A DNA stretch of 36,460 nt from Haemophilus quentini (GTDB taxonomy: Bacteria > Pseudomonadota > Gammaproteobacteria > Enterobacterales > Pasteurellaceae). The notes beneath the pieces were generated by a model. It saw nothing but the letters and a program-made list of their open reading frames with translations, had not been told where the DNA came from and did no database searches. Position 1 is the first letter of the stretch. Every line of letters starts with the position of its first letter. The position numbers and the translations under genes are program-made. The DNA lies in NCBI GenBank assembly GCA_001752465.1, contig MDJB01000015.1, positions 1-36,460 on the forward strand, given 5' to 3'. This document shows positions 1 to 9,359 of this stretch, one piece after another.

Positions 1-15
1 TTAAGCTATTTGGCT

Positions 16-39
16 CCATACGCATAGCGTATGGTTTTT
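16..39 (+). terminator. Hairpin followed by a T run (terminator-like)
   Basis: An 8-bp perfect stem (CCATACGC / GCGTATGG, positions 16-23 and 27-34) with an ATA loop is followed by TTTTT at 35-39. This has the form of an intrinsic terminator for a plus-strand gene ending left of the window. That gene is not visible here, so the assignment is inference. Confidence 0.45.
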
Positions 40-64
40 ATAGCCAGACTTTTGGCTGGCTATA
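39..64. repeat. Second inverted repeat next to the first hairpin
   Basis: The 9-bp arms TATAGCCAG (39-47) and CTGGCTATA (56-64) are perfect, with an 8-base loop. Read on the minus strand it is followed by TAAAAACC rather than a clean T run. It lies directly between two terminator-like hairpins. Function unknown. Confidence 0.4.
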
Positions 65-67
65 ACA

Positions 68-98
68 AAAAATCCCCATCGCAATAATGGGGATTTTT
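68..98 (-). terminator. Terminator downstream of era
   Basis: The perfect 12-bp arms AAAAATCCCCAT (68-79) and ATGGGGATTTTT (87-98) enclose a 7-base loop. T-rich sequence flanks it on both strands, so it can act in both directions. It lies 30 bp past the era stop codon and most likely ends the lepA-lepB-rnc-era transcript. Confidence 0.8.
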
Positions 99-120
99 CT
101 ATTTATTACTGATGGATTTC

Positions 121-129
121 ACCGCACTT
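121..129 (-). repeat. DNA uptake signal sequence (USS)
   Basis: Exact ACCGCACTT, the complement of AAGTGCGGT. It overlaps the last base of the era stop codon. Confidence 0.9.
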
Positions 130-1037
130 TATTCATCCATATATCCTAAACTACGCAGTGCACGTTCATCATCTGCCCAACCTGACTTCACTTTCACCCA
201 AAGTTCAAGATGGACTTTGTTATCAAATAAACGTTCCATATCAGCGCGCGCTTCTATACCAATAGTTTTAATTTTTTGACCGCCCGCACCAATTACCATT
301 TTTTTCTGACCTTCACGTTCAACGAGAATTAAGCCATTTATTTCATAAGTGCCACGTTCATTCACTTTGAACTGTTCGATTTCAACAGTAACAGAATAAG
401 GCAATTCTTCCCCCGTAAAACGCATTAATTTTTCACGGATTATTTCCGAGGCCATAAAACGTTGCGAACGGTCTGTGACATAATCTTCTGGAAAATGATG
501 GACACCTTCGCGTAAAGATTGGCGTACAATTTTCTCTAATTCATGAACATTATTACCACGCTGTGCAGAAATTGGCACAATGTGAGCAAAATTAAATTTA
601 CTGCTAAATTCCGTAATAAACGGTAACAAATCATCTTTATTTTTGATGTTATCTACTTTATTAATAGCTAACACAACCGGTGCCTTTGCATTGCGTAATT
701 TGTTTAGCACCATCTCATCATCTGCATTCCAGTGTGTGCCATCTACGACAAAAATAATTAAATCAACATCGCCTATAGCACTACTTGCTGCTCGGTTCAT
801 TAAACGGTTAATAGCACGCTTCTCTTCAATATGAAGTCCCGGAGTATCCACATAGATTTCTTGATACGCCCCTTCAGTTTTAATTCCCACAATGCGGTGA
901 CGCGTGGTTTGTGCTTTACGCGATGTAATTGAAATTTTTTGTCCTAAAATTTTATTTAAGAGCGTTGATTTACCCACATTTGGGCGACCTACGATAGCAA
1001 TAAAGCCGCAATAGGTTTTGTCGAATTGTTCGGTCAT
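129..1037 (-). CDS. era: GTPase Era
   Basis: Era is an essential GTPase that binds the 3' end of 16S rRNA during assembly of the small ribosomal subunit. The 302-residue protein carries the P-loop GRPNVGKS at residues 17-24, the G3 motif DTPG at 64-67 and the G4 motif NKVD near 126-129. The C-terminal third is a KH RNA-binding domain with the signature [10 protein letters not shown]. Length matches the family. The start codon shares ATGA with the rnc stop (4-bp overlap), which implies translational coupling at the end of the lepA-lepB-rnc-era operon. No frame or residue anomalies were seen. Confidence 0.97.
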   Translation of the reverse strand: MTEQFDKTYCGFIAIVGRPNVGKSTLLNKILGQKISITSRKAQTTRHRIVGIKTEGAYQEIYVDTPGLHIEEKRAINRLMNRAASSAIGDVDLIIFVVDGTHWNADDEMVLNKLRNAKAPVVLAINKVDNIKNKDDLLPFITEFSSKFNFAHIVPISAQRGNNVHELEKIVRQSLREGVHHFPEDYVTDRSQRFMASEIIREKLMRFTGEELPYSVTVEIEQFKVNERGTYEINGLILVEREGQKKMVIGAGGQKIKTIGIEARADMERLFDNKVHLELWVKVKSGWADDERALRSLGYMDE

Positions 1038-1717
1038 TTAATGTCCAGTTCTTTTAAAATTTGTTCTGCTGCCGCTTGTTCTGCTTTACGACGGCTAGCT
1101 CCTTTTGCCACAAAAGTGCGGTCAATTTTATCCGCACTTTTCACTTTGCATTCAACAGTGAAAATTTGGCAATGGGCTTCCCCTTGAATATTGACTACTT
1201 CATAAGTTGGCAATGGCAGATGTTTACCCTGTAAATATTCTTGTAAACGAGTTTTCGCATCTTTTTGGTTATCACCTGGTTTAATTTCAGCCAATAATTG
1301 TTGATACCAATTTCGAATCACTTGGGTTGTCACAGCCAATCCTTGATCCAAAGACATTGCGCCAATAATCGCTTCTACACAATCGGCAAGAATAGATTCG
1401 CGGCGAAAACCACCGCTCTTTAGCTCGCCAGAACCAAGAGACATATAATCTCCCAATTCAAATTGACGCGCTAAAATCGCTAAAGTGGGCTCTCTCACCA
1501 AAGTAGCTCGCATACGGCTCAGTTCACCTTCATTACAACGTGGAAACTGATGATAAAGCGCCTCAGCGATAGTAAAATTAAGAATAGAATCGCCTAGAAA
1601 TTCTAGGCGTTCATTATGTTGAGTCACCGCACTTCGATGCGTAAGTGCCTGCTTTAAAAGCGCAATATCATTAAAACGATAACCGATTTTACGCTCAAGT
1701 CGATCTAAATGATTCAT
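1034..1717 (-). CDS. rnc: Ribonuclease III
   Basis: RNase III cleaves double-stranded RNA in rRNA precursors and some mRNAs. The 227-residue protein has the catalytic signature ERLEFLGDS at residues 36-44, a second acidic site near DCVEAIIGA, and a C-terminal double-stranded RNA-binding domain ending in [16 protein letters not shown]. It starts one base after the lepB stop codon and overlaps era by 4 bp. In E. coli rnc autoregulates the rnc-era transcript, but no leader stem is evident here because rnc lies directly behind lepB. Two exact uptake signals and one near-match lie inside the gene. Confidence 0.97.
   Translation of the reverse strand: MNHLDRLERKIGYRFNDIALLKQALTHRSAVTQHNERLEFLGDSILNFTIAEALYHQFPRCNEGELSRMRATLVREPTLAILARQFELGDYMSLGSGELKSGGFRRESILADCVEAIIGAMSLDQGLAVTTQVIRNWYQQLLAEIKPGDNQKDAKTRLQEYLQGKHLPLPTYEVVNIQGEAHCQIFTVECKVKSADKIDRTFVAKGASRRKAEQAAAEQILKELDIK
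1114..1122 (+). repeat. DNA uptake signal sequence
   Basis: Exact AAGTGCGGT inside rnc. A one-mismatch inverted partner (TCCGCACTT) lies at 1131-1139, so together they form a weak version of the paired-USS hairpin. Confidence 0.9.
1626..1634 (-). repeat. DNA uptake signal sequence
   Basis: Exact ACCGCACTT inside the 5' part of rnc. Confidence 0.9.
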
Positions 1718-1718
1718 C

Positions 1719-2768
1719 TTATTTTATTGCTGTAAAGAAACGATCAAAGCGGAAACCGGTTGGCCATTCATTCGCTTCTTTTTCTAAGCTCATCCAAATA
1801 TAAGTGGCTTTACCCACAATATTTTTTTCAGGCACAAAGCCCCAGAAACGGCTATCATCGCTGTGATCGCGGTGATCCCCCATCACAAAATACTGCCCTT
1901 CTGGCACAAGCCATTCTGCAGTTTGCATACCTTCTTGTGGGAAAAACTCAGGACCTGAATAACGACGATATTCACTAATTAATACATTGTGTGTCACATC
2001 ACCTTTTTCAGTCAATTCTAATTCATTAGGAAAGGCTGGATTTGTTGGATTCTGGGTATATTCAAACACCTTGGTTTCGCAATCAATTTCACAAGGTTTA
2101 CCTTCTTTTCCATATACCACTTTTAACGTTTTTTGTTCCGCATCAAAAATGACGCGGTCTCCGCCCTTTCCAACAATACGTTTAATATAATCAACACCAG
2201 ACATATTATCTTTTGAACTTAACGCAAGATTTTCTGCAAAAGCAGCTCGAGTTGCACCTAGACCCGTACGAATTAAAGCTTGTTCAGGAGCCTTGAATAC
2301 AATGACATCCCCACGTTGAGGTTTATTTCCAGCAATAATTGTATTTTGGAAAATAGGATCTTTGATGCCATAAGTATATTTGTTTACGATTAAAAAATCG
2401 CCCACTCGTAGGGTTGACTCCATTGAGCCAGAAGGAATTTGAAATGGTTCAAATAAAAAAGAACGCACTAAGAATACGACAGAAAGTACTGGAAAAAGAG
2501 ATGATAAAAATTCAGAAGCCTCAGAAACCGGTTCAATTTTTGCTTTTTCTTCATCTGTTAATGCCTGACCTGAACGCTGTTCAGCACGTGCGATTTTACG
2601 ATTCCGTTTTGGCGTTACCACAAAATAATGGTAGCACCATAAGACCCCTGAAAGTGCGGTCAAAATTAGCAGTACAATACTGAATGTGTTTGGTAATTGG
2701 AAATAATCCAATAATTTCCATACTCCAAAACCAACAGCTAGTAAAATTACAAAAAATAAATTTGACAT
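1719..2768 (-). CDS. lepB: Signal peptidase I
   Basis: Leader peptidase removes signal peptides from exported proteins at the periplasmic face of the inner membrane. Hydrophobic segments lie near residues 4-20, 29-50 and 88-105. The Ser/Lys dyad is visible as Ser115 in IPSGSM and Lys196 in DYIKRIVG, and the family box [14 protein letters not shown] is near the C terminus. At 349 residues it is slightly longer than the E. coli protein (324), mainly in the cytoplasmic loop around residues 52-85. A good ribosome site (AAGGG) precedes the ATG. It is 8 bp downstream of lepA in the same operon. Confidence 0.97.
   Translation of the reverse strand: MSNLFFVILLAVGFGVWKLLDYFQLPNTFSIVLLILTALSGVLWCYHYFVVTPKRNRKIARAEQRSGQALTDEEKAKIEPVSEASEFLSSLFPVLSVVFLVRSFLFEPFQIPSGSMESTLRVGDFLIVNKYTYGIKDPIFQNTIIAGNKPQRGDVIVFKAPEQALIRTGLGATRAAFAENLALSSKDNMSGVDYIKRIVGKGGDRVIFDAEQKTLKVVYGKEGKPCEIDCETKVFEYTQNPTNPAFPNELELTEKGDVTHNVLISEYRRYSGPEFFPQEGMQTAEWLVPEGQYFVMGDHRDHSDDSRFWGFVPEKNIVGKATYIWMSLEKEANEWPTGFRFDRFFTAIK
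2653..2661 (+). repeat. DNA uptake signal sequence
   Basis: Exact AAGTGCGGT inside the 5' end of lepB. Confidence 0.9.
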
Positions 2769-2776
2769 AATTTCCC

Positions 2777-4573
2777 TTATTTATCTTTTCCTACATGTAA
2801 AATTGCTAAAAACGCTTCTTGTGGTACTTCTACATTACCTAAAGATTTCATACGTTTTTTACCTTCTTTCTGTTTCTGTAAGAGTTTTTTCTTACGGCTC
2901 ACGTCTCCACCATAACATTTTGCTAATACGTTCTTACGTAATTGTTTTACCGTAGAACGAGCAATAATGTGGTTTCCAATTGCCGCTTGAATAGCAATAT
3001 CAAATTGCTGACGAGGAATTAACTCACGCATTTTTTCAACCAATTCACGCCCACGATATTGTGAATTATCTTTATGAACGATTAAAGCCAAAGCATCTAC
3101 TCGTTCGCTGTTAATCATAATATCCACGCGAACCATATCTGCAGCTTGGAAACGTTTGAAACCGTAATCTAATGAGGCATAACCACGGGATGTTGATTTT
3201 AAACGGTCAAAGAAGTCTAGAACAACTTCGCCCATTGGAATTTCATAAGTCAGCGCAATCTGATTACCGTGATATACCATATTAGTTTGCACGCCACGTT
3301 TTTCCACACAAAGAGTAATGACGTTACCTAAATATTCTTGCGGCACCAACATATTACATTCTGCAATCGGCTCGCGGATTTCAGCAATATTATTAAGCGG
3401 AGGCAATTTCGATGGACTATCGACGTAAACCACATCACCATTCGTTAATTGCACTTCGTAAATTACCGTTGGCGCAGTAGTGATAAGATCTAAATCATAC
3501 TCACGTTCTAAACGCTCTTGAATGATTTCCATGTGTAAAAGTCCAAGGAAACCACAGCGGAAACCAAAGCCAAGTGCGGTAGAATTTTCTGGCTCATAGA
3601 AAAGTGAGGCATCATTTAAACTTAATTTGCCGAGAGCATCGCGAAATGCTTCATAATCATCAGAACTTACAGGGAAAAGTCCAGCATAAACCTGCGGTTT
3701 TACTTTTTTAAAGCCTGGTAAAACTTCAGTTGCAGGATTATGTTGAAGCGTTAAAGTATCCCCAACTGGCGCTCCTAAAATATCTTTAATCGCACAAACT
3801 ACCCAACCAACTTCACCGCATTCTAAAACGGCAGTATCTTCTTGTTTTGGCGTGAAAATCCCTAAACGGTCTACATTGTAAGTTTGTCCTGTAGACATCA
3901 CTTTAATTTTATCGCCTTTACGTAAGACCCCGTTTTTAATGCGAACTAAAGATACCACGCCCAAATAGTTATCGAACCAAGAATCAATAATCAATGCTTG
4001 TAATGGCGCATTAGGATCACCTTCTGGTGCAGGAATCTTTGCCACGATGTCTTCTAATACATCTTCGATACCTACACCTGTTTTAGCAGAGCATCGAACC
4101 GCTTCCATCGCATCAATTCCTACTATATCTTCAATTTCTTCTGCTACGCGTTCAGGATCTGCTGCAGGTAAATCGATTTTGTTTAAAATCGGCACCACTT
4201 CTAAATCCATTTCGATTGCAGTATAACAGTTTGCCAGAGTTTGGGCTTCTACCCCTTGACCAGCATCGACTACCAACAACGCCCCTTCACAAGCAGCAAG
4301 AGAGCGAGACACTTCATAGGAAAAGTCCACGTGTCCCGGTGTATCGATAAAGTTTAATTGATAAGTTTCGCCATCTTTGGCTTTATAATTTAAAGTAACA
4401 CTTTGTGCTTTGATGGTAATTCCACGTTCACGCTCAAGATCCATAGAATCTAGCACTTGCGCTTCCATTTCGCGATCCGAAAGGCCACCACAAGTTTGAA
4501 TCAAACGGTCAGAAAGCGTCGATTTACCGTGGTCAATATGGGCAATAATAGAAAAGTTGCGAATATTCTTCAT
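2777..4573 (-). CDS. lepA: Elongation factor 4 (LepA)
   Basis: LepA/EF4 is a translational GTPase related to EF-G that acts in ribosome assembly and translation under stress. The 598 residues are full length. G1 is AHIDHGKS (11-18), G3 is DTPGHVDF (77-84) and G4 is NKID (131-134). The C terminus is the lysine-rich LepA-specific domain, with [20 protein letters not shown] near the end. It is the first gene of the lepA-lepB-rnc-era operon, and a candidate promoter lies about 40-50 bp upstream. The ribosome site before the ATG is weak. Confidence 0.98.
   Translation of the reverse strand: MKNIRNFSIIAHIDHGKSTLSDRLIQTCGGLSDREMEAQVLDSMDLERERGITIKAQSVTLNYKAKDGETYQLNFIDTPGHVDFSYEVSRSLAACEGALLVVDAGQGVEAQTLANCYTAIEMDLEVVPILNKIDLPAADPERVAEEIEDIVGIDAMEAVRCSAKTGVGIEDVLEDIVAKIPAPEGDPNAPLQALIIDSWFDNYLGVVSLVRIKNGVLRKGDKIKVMSTGQTYNVDRLGIFTPKQEDTAVLECGEVGWVVCAIKDILGAPVGDTLTLQHNPATEVLPGFKKVKPQVYAGLFPVSSDDYEAFRDALGKLSLNDASLFYEPENSTALGFGFRCGFLGLLHMEIIQERLEREYDLDLITTAPTVIYEVQLTNGDVVYVDSPSKLPPLNNIAEIREPIAECNMLVPQEYLGNVITLCVEKRGVQTNMVYHGNQIALTYEIPMGEVVLDFFDRLKSTSRGYASLDYGFKRFQAADMVRVDIMINSERVDALALIVHKDNSQYRGRELVEKMRELIPRQQFDIAIQAAIGNHIIARSTVKQLRKNVLAKCYGGDVSRKKKLLQKQKEGKKRMKSLGNVEVPQEAFLAILHVGKDK
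3572..3580 (+). repeat. DNA uptake signal sequence
   Basis: Exact AAGTGCGGT inside lepA. Confidence 0.9.
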
Positions 4574-4617
4574 AAAAGATAGTTTTTCTCAAAAAAATCA
4601 ATAAATTTAACTGGCGG

Positions 4618-4623
4618 ATTGTA
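4618..4623 (-). promoter_or_regulatory. Candidate -10 element for the lepA operon
   Basis: TACAAT on the minus strand, one mismatch from TATAAT, lies 45 bp upstream of the lepA start. The -35 region at 17-bp spacing (TAGCGA) is poor, so the call rests on position and the -10 alone. Confidence 0.4.
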
Positions 4624-4660
4624 CCTGAAAAGCATAGAAATCGCTAGGGATGAAAGGGAA

Positions 4661-4669
4661 AAGTGCGGT
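4661..4669 (+). repeat. DNA uptake signal sequence
   Basis: Exact AAGTGCGGT in the gap between grcA and lepA. Confidence 0.9.
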
Positions 4670-4687
4670 CAAATTTTAGATAAAACA

Positions 4688-4711
4688 AAACCCCGAATTA
4701 ATTCGGGGTTT
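4688..4711 (-). terminator. Terminator downstream of grcA
   Basis: A perfect 24-bp palindrome (arms AAACCCCGAATT / AATTCGGGGTTT). On the minus strand it is followed by TGTTTTATC. It starts 21 bp past the grcA stop and separates grcA from the lepA operon. Confidence 0.85.
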
Positions 4712-4732
4712 CTTTTTTCATTCAAGCTGAAA

Positions 4733-5116
4733 TTATAGGCTTTCAGTGAAAGTACGAGTGATAACGTCGCGTTGTTGTTCTGGCGTTAAAGAGTTGAAAC
4801 GTACTGCGTAACCAGAAACACGGATAGTTAATTGTGGATATTTATCTGGGTTATTTACCGCATCTTCTAAAGTTTCACGACGTAATACATTTACGTTTAA
4901 GTGTTGACCACCTTCAACTTTAACAGTTGGCGCTACGTTTACTGGTAATTCACGGTATTCGATTTGACCTAATTCGCTCACTGCAACAACTTGGTCTTCA
5001 GCGAATTCGCCTTTTGCACATAAGCAACGCGCTTCATTTTTTTCGCTGTCTAATAACCAGAATGAATTAAGCAAATTATCATTTGCCGCTTGAGTAATTT
5101 GAATACCTTTAATCAT
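4733..5116 (-). CDS. grcA: Autonomous glycyl radical cofactor GrcA (YfiD)
   Basis: GrcA is a spare glycyl-radical domain that replaces the damaged C terminus of pyruvate formate-lyase after oxygen exposure. The 127-residue protein ends in the PFL-type motif [12 protein letters not shown], with the radical glycine at Gly102. The length equals the E. coli protein. A strong ribosome site (TAGGAGG) lies 6 bases before the ATG. It is a single-gene transcript with its own terminator. In E. coli the gene is induced by FNR under anaerobiosis. Here the upstream region carries a 12-bp-arm palindrome and a weak FNR-like site, listed separately. Confidence 0.97.
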   Translation of the reverse strand: MIKGIQITQAANDNLLNSFWLLDSEKNEARCLCAKGEFAEDQVVAVSELGQIEYRELPVNVAPTVKVEGGQHLNVNVLRRETLEDAVNNPDKYPQLTIRVSGYAVRFNSLTPEQQRDVITRTFTESL

Positions 5117-5169
5117 AATAGCCTCCTAATTGGCATTGGAATAATCATAAAAACTGTGCAAATTTTATC

Positions 5170-5196
5170 AAATAATTTGAAGATTTCAAATTATTT
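5170..5196. promoter_or_regulatory. Perfect palindrome upstream of grcA
   Basis: The arms AAATAATTTGAA (5170-5181) and TTCAAATTATTT (5185-5196) are perfect over 12 bp with a 3-base loop GAT. It lies 54-80 bp upstream of the grcA start. No T run follows on the minus strand, so an operator or leader-mRNA hairpin is more likely than a terminator. The binding factor is unknown. Confidence 0.55.
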
Positions 5197-5204
5197 TGGA
5201 TTTT

Positions 5205-5218
5205 TTGATAAAGAACAG
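5205..5218 (-). promoter_or_regulatory. Weak FNR-like site upstream of grcA
   Basis: On the minus strand it reads CTGTT-N4-ATCAA, against the FNR consensus TTGAT-N4-ATCAA: one half-site is perfect and the other matches 3 of 5. FNR control of grcA is known in E. coli. The assignment here is inference. Confidence 0.3.
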
Positions 5219-5347
5219 GTTATCTTTTTAAGATAATTTTACAAATCTGATCTAAATTAAACTTTATTTATCTACATATCGATTTATCCAAAATTATTTA
5301 ACATTAATTTAACCTTTTAATTTTTTTATTGCCTTAATCTTTTTGTT

Positions 5348-5353
5348 TATAAT
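5348..5353 (+). promoter_or_regulatory. Candidate -10 element for ung
   Basis: Exact TATAAT lies 30 bp upstream of the ung ATG. No good -35 hexamer is seen at 16-18 bp. Confidence 0.4.
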
Positions 5354-5383
5354 AAGAGCAAACTTATTAATAGGATCAAAATA

Positions 5384-6043
5384 ATGAAAACCTGGACAGA
5401 TGTTATAGGAAAAGAAAAAGAACAACCTTACTTTCAACACGCACTACAACAGGTTCATCTTGCAAGAGCAATCGGAAAAACGATTTATCCACCACAAGAA
5501 GATGTATTTAATGCATTCAAATATACCGCTTTTGAAGATGTAAAAGTGGTGATTTTAGGTCAGGATCCTTATCATGGACCAAGCCAAGCTCATGGATTGG
5601 CTTTTTCAGTAAAACCTGAAGTAGCCATTCCCCCTTCCCTATTAAATATGTATAAAGAGCTTACACAAGATATTTCTGGATTCCACATGCCATCTCATGG
5701 TTATTTAGTCAAATGGGCAGAACAAGGAGTATTGCTGCTCAACACAGTGCTTACCGTAGAACGTGGTATGGCACATTCACATGCTAATTTCGGCTGGGAA
5801 ACGTTTACTGATCGTGTTATTGCAGCGCTTAATGAACATCGTGAAAAACTCGTGTTTTTACTTTGGGGCAGTCACGCACAAAAAAAAGGGCAAATTATTG
5901 ACCGCACTCGTCACCTTGTTTTAACGGCGCCACATCCTTCCCCACTTTCAGCACATCGAGGTTTCTTTGGCTGTCATCATTTTTCCAAAACAAATTCATA
6001 TTTGGAAAGCCACGGAATAAAACCGATAGATTGGCAAATCTAA
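5384..6043 (+). CDS. ung: Uracil-DNA glycosylase
   Basis: Ung excises uracil from DNA as the first step of base-excision repair. The 219-residue protein has the water-activating motif GQDPYHG at residues 59-65 (Asp61) and the DNA-intercalation motif [12 protein letters not shown], starting at His184. Length is normal for family-1 UDG. AGGA precedes the ATG by 6 bases. It stands alone on the plus strand and converges on miaB across a paired-USS terminator. Confidence 0.97.
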   Translation: MKTWTDVIGKEKEQPYFQHALQQVHLARAIGKTIYPPQEDVFNAFKYTAFEDVKVVILGQDPYHGPSQAHGLAFSVKPEVAIPPSLLNMYKELTQDISGFHMPSHGYLVKWAEQGVLLLNTVLTVERGMAHSHANFGWETFTDRVIAALNEHREKLVFLLWGSHAQKKGQIIDRTRHLVLTAPHPSPLSAHRGFFGCHHFSKTNSYLESHGIKPIDWQI

Positions 6044-6061
6044 ACCATATACCCTAAAAAA

Positions 6062-6093
6062 TAACCGCACTTTAATTTCTCAAAGTGCGGTTA
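6062..6093. terminator. Paired-USS bidirectional terminator between ung and miaB
   Basis: Two uptake signals in inverted orientation (6064-6072 and 6083-6091) make 12-bp arms TAACCGCACTTT / AAAGTGCGGTTA with an 8-base loop. It lies between the convergent ung and miaB stops, the classic position for a USS-derived terminator. Confidence 0.85.
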
Positions 6094-6111
6094 AATATTT
6101 CAAGATTTCAA

Positions 6112-7536
6112 TTAGCCGTGGTAACGCCCTACACCTAATTCATCTTCTTTACGTGTGCGATTCATCACTTCTTGTGGAGATTGCGCAATACGTAATCCCA
6201 TTTCATCTTCAGTACGCACCACTTCACCACGTAGAGAATTGGTATAAACATCAGTGATTTTCACATCCACAAATTTACCAATCATTTCAGGAGAACCCTG
6301 GAAATTGACAATACGATTCGTTTCAGTACGTCCCGTTAATTCCATAATGTCTTTCTTCGATGGCCCTTCAACTAACACGCGCTGCTCTGTGCCAAGCATA
6401 CGACGGCTAAATTGTGCAGCTTGTTGATTAATACGCTCTTGTAACAAATAAAGGCGCTGTTTCTTTTCATCTTCCGTCACATCATCTGGCATATCTGCAG
6501 CTGGCGTACCTGGTCGAGCAGAATACACAAAACTGAAGCTCATATCAAAGTTCACTTGTGCAATCAAATTCATAGTTTGCTCAAAATCTTCCGCTGTTTC
6601 ACCTGGGAAACCAACAATAAAGTCTGAGCTGATTTGAATATCTGGGCGCACAGCACGAAGTTTACGAATAATAGATTTATATTCTAATGCTGTATGACCA
6701 CGTTTCATCATCGTTAATACACGGTCAGAACCTGCTTGAACTGGGAGATGCAAGAAACTCACCAATTCAGGCGTATCACGATATACATCAATAATATCAT
6801 CTGTAAATTCTATTGGATGACTGGTTGTAAAACGTAAACGGTCAATACCATCGATAGAGGCTACGAGACGAAGCAACTCAGCAAAGCTACAAATTTGACC
6901 ATCATGTGTCGGACCACGATAAGCATTCACGTTTTGACCAAGCAAATTAACCTCACGCACACCTTGATCTGCAAGCTGCGCAATTTCAAATAAGACATCA
7001 TCCACAGGACGGCTGACTTCTTCACCCCGTGTATAAGGTACAACACAGAAAGTACAGTATTTATTACAGCCTTCCATAATCGAAACAAATGCCGTTGGAC
7101 CTTCTGCTCGAGGTTCAGGTAAGCGGTCAAATTTCTCAATTTCAGGGAAACTTACATCTACAACTGAGCTCTTACCTCCACGAATTTGGTTAATCATTTC
7201 AGGCAGGCGATGCAAAGTTTGCGGACCAAAAATAATATCTACATAAGGCGCACGATGACGAATATGTTCCCCTTCTTGAGAAGCTACACAGCCGCCCACG
7301 CCAATCACTAAATTTGGATTATGTTTCTTTAATTCTTTCCAACGCCCAAGTTGGTGGAACACTTTTTCTTGTGCTTTTTCACGAATAGAACAGGTATTCA
7401 ATAATAATACGTCTGCTTCTTCAGGAATTTCGGTAAGTTCTAGCCCATGAGTACTTAATAAAAGATCGGCCATTTTAGATGAATCGTATTCATTCATCTG
7501 GCAGCCCCAAGTTTTAATATGTAATTTTTGAATCAT
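6112..7536 (-). CDS. miaB: tRNA-2-methylthio-N6-dimethylallyladenosine synthase MiaB
   Basis: MiaB is a radical-SAM methylthiotransferase that converts i6A37 to ms2i6A37 in tRNAs reading U-initial codons. The 474-residue protein binds two 4Fe-4S clusters. The UPF0004 cysteines are Cys12, Cys49 and Cys83. The radical-SAM triad is Cys157, Cys161 and Cys164 in [14 protein letters not shown] domain closes the protein (about residues 380-445). Length matches E. coli. The ribosome site before the ATG is weak. The gene is monocistronic here, and its downstream neighbour ung is convergent. Confidence 0.97.
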   Translation of the reverse strand: MIQKLHIKTWGCQMNEYDSSKMADLLLSTHGLELTEIPEEADVLLLNTCSIREKAQEKVFHQLGRWKELKKHNPNLVIGVGGCVASQEGEHIRHRAPYVDIIFGPQTLHRLPEMINQIRGGKSSVVDVSFPEIEKFDRLPEPRAEGPTAFVSIMEGCNKYCTFCVVPYTRGEEVSRPVDDVLFEIAQLADQGVREVNLLGQNVNAYRGPTHDGQICSFAELLRLVASIDGIDRLRFTTSHPIEFTDDIIDVYRDTPELVSFLHLPVQAGSDRVLTMMKRGHTALEYKSIIRKLRAVRPDIQISSDFIVGFPGETAEDFEQTMNLIAQVNFDMSFSFVYSARPGTPAADMPDDVTEDEKKQRLYLLQERINQQAAQFSRRMLGTEQRVLVEGPSKKDIMELTGRTETNRIVNFQGSPEMIGKFVDVKITDVYTNSLRGEVVRTEDEMGLRIAQSPQEVMNRTRKEDELGVGRYHG

Positions 7537-7918
7537 TTTCTACAATATCGTCAGGTGTTATAAATAATTAGTCGAATAAAGCGGTGGGCTATTTTACAGG
7601 CTTGCAATAATTCTGGCTAGTAAATATTCGGTGAAAGACACTAAACAGGATATTTTGATAAGCTAGAAAGGCTTGTAAATCATTAAAAAATAAGATATTC
7701 ATAAATATACTCAAGATATAATGCAGTATGAGGTAAATATTAGTTCATAAAATTAAAGGAAATACTAGCTTATCACGATTACAACGATGTATATATTCAA
7801 GGTAAACCAAAAGGATTAAATAGAGCTCACTTTTTAGGAAAGCGCAAGCATATATTTATAATCAACTACTTTGTCTACTACACCGTCAAAATAGCAGTTA
7901 AATTAAAAAAAGATCAGC
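7537..7918. other. Gene-free gap between miaB and citT
   Basis: This AT-rich stretch of 382 bp should hold the miaB promoter and the end of the citrate operon, but I see no clear promoter hexamers or T-tailed hairpin. A plus-strand frame without an ATG stays open from 7744 to 7968 and could be the relic of a gene (see findings). No uptake signal is present. Confidence 0.5.
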
Positions 7919-9358
7919 CTATAACCAGCCTAAACTCATTAATAATTTCCACCATGCCATACCGATAGTTAGATGGATAATTAAACTACCAAAAGCAATG
8001 ATCGCGCCAGTAATCCACCAAGATTTTATATCATTATAACCTGCACCGAATGCAATTGGACCTGGTCCGCCTCCGTAGTGAGTTACTGAACCACCATAAG
8101 AATTAGCAAAGACTAAGCCTAGAGCAAGCAATTCAGTAGGAGCACCTGCTACATGTCCGACCGTTGCAAATACGGGTACCATTGCAGCTACATATGCACC
8201 GCCTGATGCAAATAAATAACGTACAGAGACACTTAAGGTAAGAATCACTATTAACGCCATCATACCATGTCCCTCAAACTGAAGTATGGTACTTAGGGTT
8301 TTTGCTAACCATTTGAAGAAGCCAGCTTTTTCAAGCAAGCCAGACATACCGATGATACCACCATACCATACTAGGGTATTCCATGCGCCTTTGCTTTTTA
8401 GGATATCGTCCCAGGTGACTATACTTAATACAATACAAAGCACCATTACAATGATTGCAACAATGGTAGCATTGATATGAAGTGAATTAGAGAAAATCCA
8501 GCCGAATAATGCAATTACGAATAACACGCTGAGTGCTTTTTCACGAAAAGACATTGGACCTAATTCTTCTAAGCCTTTTTTCGCAACGGCTTTATTATCC
8601 ACTTTTTTCAATTCTGGTGGAGATACCCAATAACAAATTAATGGAATTAAGAATAAGCAGAGTAAGCCAGGTACGGATGCAGCTAAGAACCATTTAATCC
8701 AAGTGGTTTCAAAACCAAGAATTGGTGCCATTAATGAAAGAGCTAAGGCATTAGGCGCCATTGCGGTTAAGAAAATATAAGAGGTAGTTTTAACCACCAT
8801 ATATACGTTCATCATCAAATAACGCCCTGCTTTTTTCGGGCTTTTTTCTGGATCTGAACCAAGAGCAACCACTACGCTATTAATGATTGGAAAGATAATC
8901 CCACCTGAACGTGCGGTGTTAGAGGGCGTTGCTGGCGAGAGTAAAAGATCTAAGAACATGGTAACATAGCCTAAGCGTAGGGTTGTGCTACCCATTGCGC
9001 CGATCATATGATAGGCGATACGTTTACCTAGACCTGTGATTACAAATGCTGAACTCAAAGTGAATGCGGTAAAAATAAGCCATGTTGTGCCAGATTTATA
9101 ACCATCCAATATATTGCCGACTTTAACCAATTCTTTAGCCCCTTCAGTATTACCGATGATAACACCAGAAACCGCAATTGCAGCCAATAAGATAACGGGC
9201 TCGCCATAAGGTTTAAGCACAAGCCCAACGATAGTGGCGATATAAACACCAAGTAATCGCCAAGCAATCAAAGAAAGCCCATCAGGAGCAGGTAGTAAGA
9301 AAGTGATCAATGGGATAGCCATTAAAATCACCAGTTTTGTATTTTTGGATAATGCCAT
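7919..9358 (-). CDS. citT: Citrate/dicarboxylate transporter, DASS (SLC13) family, CitT-like
   Basis: Probable inner-membrane carrier that brings in citrate in exchange for succinate or another dicarboxylate, supplying the citrate lyase encoded upstream. The 479-residue protein has about 11-12 hydrophobic segments. It carries the two family hallmarks: SPATPSNTARSGG in the first half and SYGGSVTHYGGGPGP in the second, the positions of the paired substrate-binding loops. A ribosome site (GAGG) precedes the ATG. It is the last gene of the cit operon, 1 bp after citXG. The substrate is inferred from the operon, since the family also contains 2-oxoglutarate and tartrate carriers. Confidence 0.85.
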   Translation of the reverse strand: MALSKNTKLVILMAIPLITFLLPAPDGLSLIAWRLLGVYIATIVGLVLKPYGEPVILLAAIAVSGVIIGNTEGAKELVKVGNILDGYKSGTTWLIFTAFTLSSAFVITGLGKRIAYHMIGAMGSTTLRLGYVTMFLDLLLSPATPSNTARSGGIIFPIINSVVVALGSDPEKSPKKAGRYLMMNVYMVVKTTSYIFLTAMAPNALALSLMAPILGFETTWIKWFLAASVPGLLCLFLIPLICYWVSPPELKKVDNKAVAKKGLEELGPMSFREKALSVLFVIALFGWIFSNSLHINATIVAIIVMVLCIVLSIVTWDDILKSKGAWNTLVWYGGIIGMSGLLEKAGFFKWLAKTLSTILQFEGHGMMALIVILTLSVSVRYLFASGGAYVAAMVPVFATVGHVAGAPTELLALGLVFANSYGGSVTHYGGGPGPIAFGAGYNDIKSWWITGAIIAFGSLIIHLTIGMAWWKLLMSLGWL

Positions 9359-9359
9359 A

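Noticed and set aside
1114-1139. Facing USS and near-USS inside rnc as a terminator
   Set aside because: It lies within a conserved coding region and one arm has a mismatch. Most simply it is two uptake sites.
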